Assembly: GCA_002394525.1 (NCBI GenBank)
Contig: DGUF01000211.1
Location: 1-9,489, forward strand
DNA length: 9,489 bases
Direction of reading: 5' to 3'
From: Lachnospiraceae bacterium UBA4317
GTDB lineage: Bacteria > Bacillota_A > Clostridia > Lachnospirales > Lachnospiraceae
A model generated the notes under the pieces. It did no database searches. It was not told the origin of the DNA and was given only the letters and a program-made list of their open reading frames with translations. Positions 6,172-9,489 of the stretch are shown piece by piece (the stretch's first letter is position 1; each line of letters starts with the position of its first letter). The position numbers were made by a program, and so were the translations under genes.

Positions 6172-7797
6172 TCACATAGCCGCCTCCAGCGCATCGTGCA
6201 CGGCCTTCCAGTTGCGGAGCACGTTCCTGTCCGAGACAGCGGCCTGGGCTTCCGCCAGGCAGCCGGCATCGTCGAAGGTTCCCTGCAGGGAGGAGAAGTC
6301 ATCCAGCATGGTCTCCACGTCATAGGAGATAAAGGACCAGTTGGCCTTGAAGTTGGCCTTCTCTTCATCGGAGAGCCTGCCATATTCCTCGCGGACTGTT
6401 TTTTTGAGGGCGGAGCTCTTTTCGCTGCCTGCCCCGGTCCGGTTAGCCCAGTCCAGGATCTGAACGGCGGTATAGGCCGCCCGCAGGGAACTGCCTGCGG
6501 ACTGGGACCAGCCGGTCCCTTCCAGGAGAGCCGCGTAGAGACTCTGTTCTTCAGCCGCCGCCTCGGGATCGGAATAGACGACTTCCTTTGTGCCCTCGGA
6601 GGTGATCGGCTTTATGTCGTCCTCGGAAAAATCCCAGACCCCCGCGCCGGAGCCCAGGTCGTCGGCAAAGGGATCATCAGAACCGCTGTCGGAGAAGGGA
6701 TCAGCGACGGTATCGCTGAAGAGGTCGCTGGAAGTGTCGTCAAAAATATCGGAATCATCCGCTGTGCTGCCGGTCGTCGAATTACCGGAGGACTGACTGC
6801 CGGAACCGGAGGAGTTCTGAGTCCCCGAGGAAGACTGGTTTCCGGAAGAGGACTGGCCGTCGGAGAAGGACTGGTCTCCGCCTGACGAGGACGTCTGCCC
6901 GGAGGAGTTCTGAGTCCCGGAGGAATTCTGGGTCCCGGAGCTGCGGTTGGTCTGGTTGACGGACTGCTCGTAGGAGTCGTTGTAGGTATGGCCGCCGAAG
7001 GGATCGCTGGCCGTGCTGCCCGAAGGCGTCACAAAGAGATCGGGCGAATTGACATTGGAGCCGGTCGTGGTGCGGTTCGTGCCGGTCGAAGTGCCGTTGT
7101 TGGTCGTATAGGTCGGCCGGCTCTGGGTCCCGTTCGTGGACTGCTGCGTGCCTGCTGTCGACTGCTGGGTGCCGCTCGTAGACTGCTGGGTGCCGTTTGT
7201 CGACTGCTGGGTCCCGTTCGAGGTCTGCTGCGAGCCGCTTGTGGACTGCTGCGTGCCATTCAGGGACTGCTGCGAACCGCTTGTGGACTGCTGAGTCCCG
7301 CTCGTCGACTGCTGGGTGCCCTGCGAGGGCTGCAGACCGCTCTGGGGCACGGACTGTCCCGCGGGGATGCCGACTGACGATGAACTGGAATTGGAGCCGG
7401 ACGCAGGGGCCGTCCCGACCGTCCCGGTTCCTGTGGAAGGAACGGAGGAATTGGCCTGATTTGCGGTCGATGCCCCGGAGGAGACACTGCCGGGTGTAGT
7501 AGTGGGTGTAGTAGTGGGTGTCGTGGTGGGTGTTGTGCCGGGGGTCGTCCCTGCTGTCGATGACGCGGCAGCATTGCCGGCCGCCGGGACCGGTGTGACC
7601 GGCTTGACTGTGTTCGCCGTCGAGGCGGAATCCGGCCGGCCCAGAGGAGTGACACTGGCATTGGGCGACGTCTCAAAGGAGGGGGCGTCCGTGATCGTCT
7701 TTTTTTTGCGGCCGCATCCGGCTGCCGAAACTGCGACAGAGGCCGCCAGGACAACTGAAAATGTGATTCGCGCGATTTTTTCGGGTATTCTGTTCAC
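6172..7797 (-). CDS. Repeat-rich Ser/Thr/Gln lipoprotein with helical C-terminal domain
   Basis: The product is an envelope lipoprotein of about 541 residues with no family I can name. The preferred start is GTG at 7797, which has AAAGGA (7806-7811) 8 nt upstream; an in-frame ATG at 7818 lacks such a site and would add seven residues. Numbered from that upstream ATG: signal peptide with hydrophobic core about 18-30 and lipobox SAAGC, lipid-bearing C35; basic GRKKK after it; Thr/Pro repeats (TTTP, about 92-109); nine heptapeptides of the GTQQSTS type (167-229); a Ser/Gly/Gln/Asn linker with SGTQNS units (293-347); an acidic stretch with DIF, DLF and two DPF motifs (354-388); and a helical domain (about 410-548) starting near SLYAALLEGTGW. 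The layout suggests a flexible stalk carrying a small folded domain away from the membrane, as in wall-spanning surface lipoproteins. It is convergent with the c-di-GMP gene. Confidence 0.85.
   Translation of the reverse strand: MNRIPEKIARITFSVVLAASVAVSAAGCGRKKKTITDAPSFETSPNASVTPLGRPDSASTANTVKPVTPVPAAGNAAASSTAGTTPGTTPTTTPTTTPTTTPGSVSSGASTANQANSSVPSTGTGTVGTAPASGSNSSSSSVGIPAGQSVPQSGLQPSQGTQQSTSGTQQSTSGSQQSLNGTQQSTSGSQQTSNGTQQSTNGTQQSTSGTQQSTAGTQQSTNGTQSRPTYTTNNGTSTGTNRTTTGSNVNSPDLFVTPSGSTASDPFGGHTYNDSYEQSVNQTNRSSGTQNSSGTQNSSGQTSSSGGDQSFSDGQSSSGNQSSSGTQNSSGSGSQSSGNSTTGSTADDSDIFDDTSSDLFSDTVADPFSDSGSDDPFADDLGSGAGVWDFSEDDIKPITSEGTKEVVYSDPEAAAEEQSLYAALLEGTGWSQSAGSSLRAAYTAVQILDWANRTGAGSEKSSALKKTVREEYGRLSDEEKANFKANWSFISYDVETMLDDFSSLQGTFDDAGCLAEAQAAVSDRNVLRNWKAVHDALEAAM
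7132..7320 (-). repeat. Nine 21-bp repeats encoding GTQQSTS-type heptapeptides
   Basis: Nine uninterrupted 21-bp units encode GTQQSTS, GTQQSTS, GSQQSLN, GTQQSTS, GSQQTSN, GTQQSTN, GTQQSTS, GTQQSTA and GTQQSTN, then a broken unit (GTQSRP). The Gln-Gln codons are CAG-CAG in every unit, while Gly, Thr and Ser codons vary between units (for example GGC ACC, GGG ACT, GGG ACC). The repeats are therefore conserved more as protein than as DNA. The number of units may vary between strains. Confidence 0.9.
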
Positions 7798-7805
7798 AAC
7801 AAGAT

Positions 7806-7811
7806 TCCTTT
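7806..7811 (-). promoter_or_regulatory. Shine-Dalgarno site that selects the GTG start
   Basis: AAAGGA on the minus strand lies 8 nt before GTG at 7797, which begins VNRIPEKIARITF and leaves a normal-length lipoprotein signal peptide. The ATG at 7818 overlaps the upstream side of this site and has no purine-rich site of its own, so initiation there is less likely. Confidence 0.7.
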
Positions 7812-7825
7812 CCCGCATCTGTGCT

Positions 7826-7879
7826 GCGTTACAGTTCTATTGTAAGGGCTGCAGCTCTATGAAAGGGTTACAGTACTAT
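7826..7879 (-). promoter_or_regulatory. Three iteron-like 15-bp repeats in the lipoprotein leader
   Basis: On the plus strand, GCGTTACAGTTCTAT (7826-7840), GGGCTGCAGCTCTAT (7846-7860) and GGGTTACAGTACTAT (7865-7879) are three copies of one degenerate 15-mer. They repeat every 19-20 bp, about two helical turns, so copies face the same side of the DNA. They lie between the predicted promoter and the Shine-Dalgarno site of the lipoprotein gene, a suitable place for a repressor or an RNA-level control site. No cognate regulator is identified. Confidence 0.5.
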
Positions 7880-7906
7880 ATTATATGGGTGTCGGATATA
7901 CCTGTT

Positions 7907-7935
7907 ATTATTTCACTTGTTTTCATAATTGTAAA
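7907..7935 (-). promoter_or_regulatory. Sigma-A-type promoter for the lipoprotein gene
   Basis: On the minus strand, TTTACA (complement of 7930-7935) and AATAAT (complement of 7907-7912) each match the consensus at five of six positions and are separated by exactly 17 nt. Transcription would start near 7900, leaving a leader of about 100 nt that includes the three 15-bp repeats. A further TATAAT on this strand at 7880-7885 has no good -35 partner. Confidence 0.55.
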
Positions 7936-8098
7936 CGCACTTTTGGCCGAGTGGTTACAAAAAAATACCATTATAAAGCAGGCATGAGCGCCCGGACAGC
8001 CCGGGATGCGGGGTAGGGACAGGTCCGGTTACAGTTCAGACCCACCTGAAACGCGAGGAGTTTTGCGCACGCTCTTTGCGCAAAACCCGAGTTTAACG

Positions 8099-8132
8099 GC
8101 GCGAACACACTTGCTTCACAAGTGTGTTGCGC
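8099..8132. repeat. 14-bp hairpin with a single bulge
   Basis: AACACACTTG (8104-8113) pairs with CAAGTGTGTT (8119-8128) around the loop CTTCA. Beyond a bulged G (8103), GCGC (8099-8102) pairs with GCGC (8129-8132). Confidence 0.75.
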
Positions 8133-8181
8133 ACAGCAAAGCGTATTGACAATGCGAAGCTTTGTTATCGCCGCGCGCAAC

Positions 8182-8222
8182 GTTATCTGTGCACGCCCTT
8201 CGAGGGGGCGTGTACAGATAAC
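8182..8222. repeat. 17-bp inverted repeat with one G-T pair
   Basis: GTTATCTGTGCACGCCC (8182-8198) pairs with GGGCGTGTACAGATAAC (8206-8222) around a 7-nt loop. The only irregularity is one G-T wobble, which would be stable in RNA. Confidence 0.8.
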
Positions 8223-8374
8223 CAGGTCCGGGCGTCCGGGGAGAGCGCCGGGGAGAGCTTTCTGCCGCAGACCTTGCGGATCGTTTTTGGGGATGATAGA
8301 GTAAATCCGTGTGGGGACATGATCGTCCGCATCCCCTTGAAAAACCGGGCCGGTCAGTCTGGACTGAATTTTGA

Positions 8375-8485
8375 AGCGGTTTATTCTTCATCGCGCAATA
8401 CCCGTGACTTCAGCCGTGGGATAAGCGCGGAAAAAGGGATACTCGCTTCATCGTGGGTACAATCCCGCGATGGAGAATAAACGCT
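8375..8485. repeat. Long 20-bp stem enclosing about 70 nt
   Basis: The arm at 8375-8395 (core TTTATTCTTCATCGCG) pairs with 8466-8485 (core CGCGATGGAGAATAAA). It gives 20 pairs with one bulged G (8379) and one wobble pair that is G-U if the plus strand is transcribed. Inside, TACCC (8399-8403) faces GGGTA (8455-8459) and AAGCG (8423-8427) faces CGCTT (8444-8448), so the enclosed segment can fold coaxially. The wobble (T8388 with G8473) would be a C-A mismatch in a minus-strand RNA, mildly favouring plus-strand transcription. Confidence 0.7.
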
Positions 8486-8601
8486 CCGCAACAAACCGAA
8501 GGTTTGTTGGATGCAGCACGGATGCGGGTCGATTTGTCCTGGAACGTGAGGATAAAACGGTTTCCGGCTCATGAAAAAAGAAAATCGGAAGGGAAAAGAG
8601 A

Positions 8602-9447
8602 ATGCTGAAAGGAAATTTTCATACGCATACAGTTTTCTGCGACGGAAAAAATACGGCGGAGGAGATGGCAGAGGAGGCGCTGGAGCGGGGATTCACCCAC
8701 CTGGGCTTTTCCGGCCACATGGATCCGGAGATCACGATGGATCTGGCCGCCTATGACGCGGAGATCCGCCGCCTGCAGGAAAAATACAGGGGCAGGATGG
8801 ACATCCTGCTGGGCGTGGAGCTGGACGTCCTTTTTACGCCGCGCAGCGAAGAGGAGAAGGCCCTGCTGGAGGGCATGGAGTTTCTGATCGGCTCGACCCA
8901 TTACATCGAGGCGCCCTCGGGCGGGGAGATCGGCTGTGTGGACGACACGCCGGAGCGGCTGGACCGCTTTTGCAGGGAGGAGTTTGGCGGCGACTATTAC
9001 CGGCTGGCCAGGGCCTATTATGAGCTGGAGGCGGAGGTCTATGACCGGACACGCTGCAGCTTTGTCGGCCATTTCGACCTGGTGACCCGCTTTAACGACC
9101 AGACCCGGGACATCGATGAGAGCGACCGCCGCTACTATCTGCCCGCGCTGGAGGCCATGGAGCAGCTGGTGTCGAAGGGGCTCCCCTTTGAAATCAACTG
9201 CGGGGCCCTGAACCGGGGCCGCAAGGCGGAGCCCTACCCCAACCGCTTTCTTTTGAAAAAGCTGCGGGAGATGGGGGGACAGATCCTGATCAGTTCCGAT
9301 GCCCACCAGAAGGAGCTCCTGGACGGAGGATTTGACATTGCGGTCCGTATGGCCGTCGACTGCGGCTTCACCCACATCCTCTTTCTGGAGCATGACTCGG
9401 GTGGACGAGTCGGATTCCGCCAGGTCGCTCTGGACACACTTCTATGA
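8602..9447 (+). CDS. hisJ: PHP-type histidinol-phosphatase
   Basis: The 281-residue product is a complete PHP-family histidinol-phosphatase (EC 3.1.3.15), which removes phosphate from L-histidinol phosphate in the penultimate part of histidine biosynthesis, in the cytoplasm. All metal-site segments are present: HTH (7-9) with D14 in NFHTHTVFCDGKNT, H39 in GFSGH, E73 in GVELD, H100 in GSTHYI, H157 in VGHFD, E197 in EINCG, and D233/H235 in SSDAH. Length fits the family. The symbol follows the Bacillus name for this type; some databases use hisK. The start is ATG at 8602 with AGGGA (8590-8594) 7 nt upstream; an out-of-frame ATG at 8571 opens a short reading frame that looks accidental. No other his genes are in view, so the gene looks isolated from the pathway's operon. 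No T-box or clear promoter was found upstream. A related PHP phosphoesterase of other specificity is possible but less likely. Confidence 0.92.
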   Translation: MLKGNFHTHTVFCDGKNTAEEMAEEALERGFTHLGFSGHMDPEITMDLAAYDAEIRRLQEKYRGRMDILLGVELDVLFTPRSEEEKALLEGMEFLIGSTHYIEAPSGGEIGCVDDTPERLDRFCREEFGGDYYRLARAYYELEAEVYDRTRCSFVGHFDLVTRFNDQTRDIDESDRRYYLPALEAMEQLVSKGLPFEINCGALNRGRKAEPYPNRFLLKKLREMGGQILISSDAHQKELLDGGFDIAVRMAVDCGFTHILFLEHDSGGRVGFRQVALDTLL

Positions 9448-9474
9448 GGATGATATGACGGGAGCGCCGCGACG

Positions 9475-9489
9475 GTGTGACAAGGGGAC
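9475..9489. repeat. Start of a second REP-like unit, cut by the window edge
   Basis: GTGTGACAAGGGGAC matches the first 15 bases of the REP-like arm at 5854 (GTGTGACAGGGGGAC) at 14 of 15 positions. As with the first copy, it lies just 3' of a plus-strand gene. The rest is outside the window. Confidence 0.6.

Larger units (their letters stand above)
7982..8509. other. Gene-free tract packed with inverted repeats; possible structured RNA
   Basis: No convincing gene was found here. Instead hairpins follow one another: 7982-8009 (GCAT/ATGC outer, CCCGG/CCGGG inner); 8020-8048 (CAGGT/ACCTG); 8060-8086 (10 bp, loop 7); 8099-8132 (14 bp, one bulge); 8137-8164 (11 bp); 8182-8222 (17 bp); 8289-8336 (GGGGATG/CATCCCC with an inner GGAC/GTCC); 8354-8367 (6 bp); 8375-8485 (20 bp); 8489-8509 (CAACAAACC/GGTTTGTTG, loop GAA). 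Spacing is irregular and the arms are unrelated, which argues against one repeated element and for a large structured RNA or a patchwork of palindromes. No tmRNA, RNase P, SRP, 6S or T-box signature was recognised. If transcribed in the plus direction it would run into the phosphatase gene. No clear promoter was found. Confidence 0.45.

Noticed and set aside
6112..7377. Plus-strand open frames opposite the lipoprotein gene (6112-6885, 6988-7377)
   Set aside because: They are Gly/Arg/Leu-rich translations of the complement of the repeats, lack good ribosome sites, and overlap a gene with a lipobox and a folded C-terminal domain.
7941..7958. tRNA-like GGCCGAGTGGTTA segment
   Set aside because: It resembles the D-arm of tRNA-Ser or tRNA-Leu, but no acceptor stem, anticodon arm or T-arm follows; an A run and unrelated sequence come next.
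8450..8475. Possible T-box antiterminator before the histidinol-phosphatase
   Set aside because: GTGGGTACAATCCCGCG only loosely resembles the T-box core, no T-rich terminator follows, and the bases are better explained as part of the 8375-8485 stem.
8122..8480. Short open frames in the hairpin-dense tract (8122-8304, 8124-8480, 8116-8391 minus)
   Set aside because: They run through strong inverted repeats, have no ribosome binding sites or recognisable motifs, and overlap one another on both strands.

Overview
The window looks like chromosomal DNA from a GC-rich Clostridia-type Firmicute, probably Lachnospiraceae or a relative. This is inferred from four things: a YerB-type DUF3048 protein, a PHP-type (HisJ/HisK) histidinol-phosphatase, purine-rich Shine-Dalgarno sites, and a very large c-di-GMP enzyme whose PAS-like repeats (IYYxDTxTDxxxEY ... 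DFF ... TYRL ... HIVIGVSNxD) are of a kind I associate with gut Clostridia. No mobility genes, tRNA, rRNA or CRISPR array were seen.

Layout. 1-220 carries a strong hairpin terminator and a 7-bp tandem repeat. 221-1381 (minus) is a secreted DUF3048 protein, with a good sigma-A-type promoter (TTGCCA, 17 nt, TATAAT) about 190 bp upstream. A divergent 521-bp intergenic region follows, then 1903-5826 (plus), a 1307-residue protein: receiver domain, degenerate GGDEF, intact EAL, four exactly 126-residue PAS-like repeats, and an intact C-terminal GGDEF. Behind it lie a REP-like 30-bp perfect inverted repeat and a bidirectional terminator shared with the convergent gene 6172-7797 (minus). That gene encodes a lipoprotein with a long Ser/Thr/Gln/Asn-rich stalk, nine heptapeptide repeats, an acidic Asp-Pro-Phe stretch and an unrecognised helical C-terminal domain. 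Its leader holds three 15-bp iteron-like repeats below a good promoter. 7982-8509 contains no convincing gene but is packed with inverted repeats, some very strong. 8602-9447 (plus) is a complete histidinol-phosphatase. The last 15 bases of the window are the start of a second REP-like unit.

How the genes relate. I see no operon: the four genes sit as divergent, convergent and divergent neighbours, each with its own signals. The DUF3048 protein and the lipoprotein are both exported envelope proteins. The central enzyme would set local c-di-GMP levels in response to phosphorylation and to whatever the four PAS-like domains sense. Because c-di-GMP often controls surface structures, a link to the surface-exposed lipoprotein is possible, but that rests on proximity only. 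The histidinol-phosphatase is a metabolic gene without other his genes in view.

The points most worth a second look are the architecture and tandem sensor repeats of the c-di-GMP enzyme, a sharp codon-usage switch near its 3' end (Leu goes from mostly CTG to all CTC), the hairpin-dense gene-free tract before the phosphatase, and the iteron-like leader of the lipoprotein gene.
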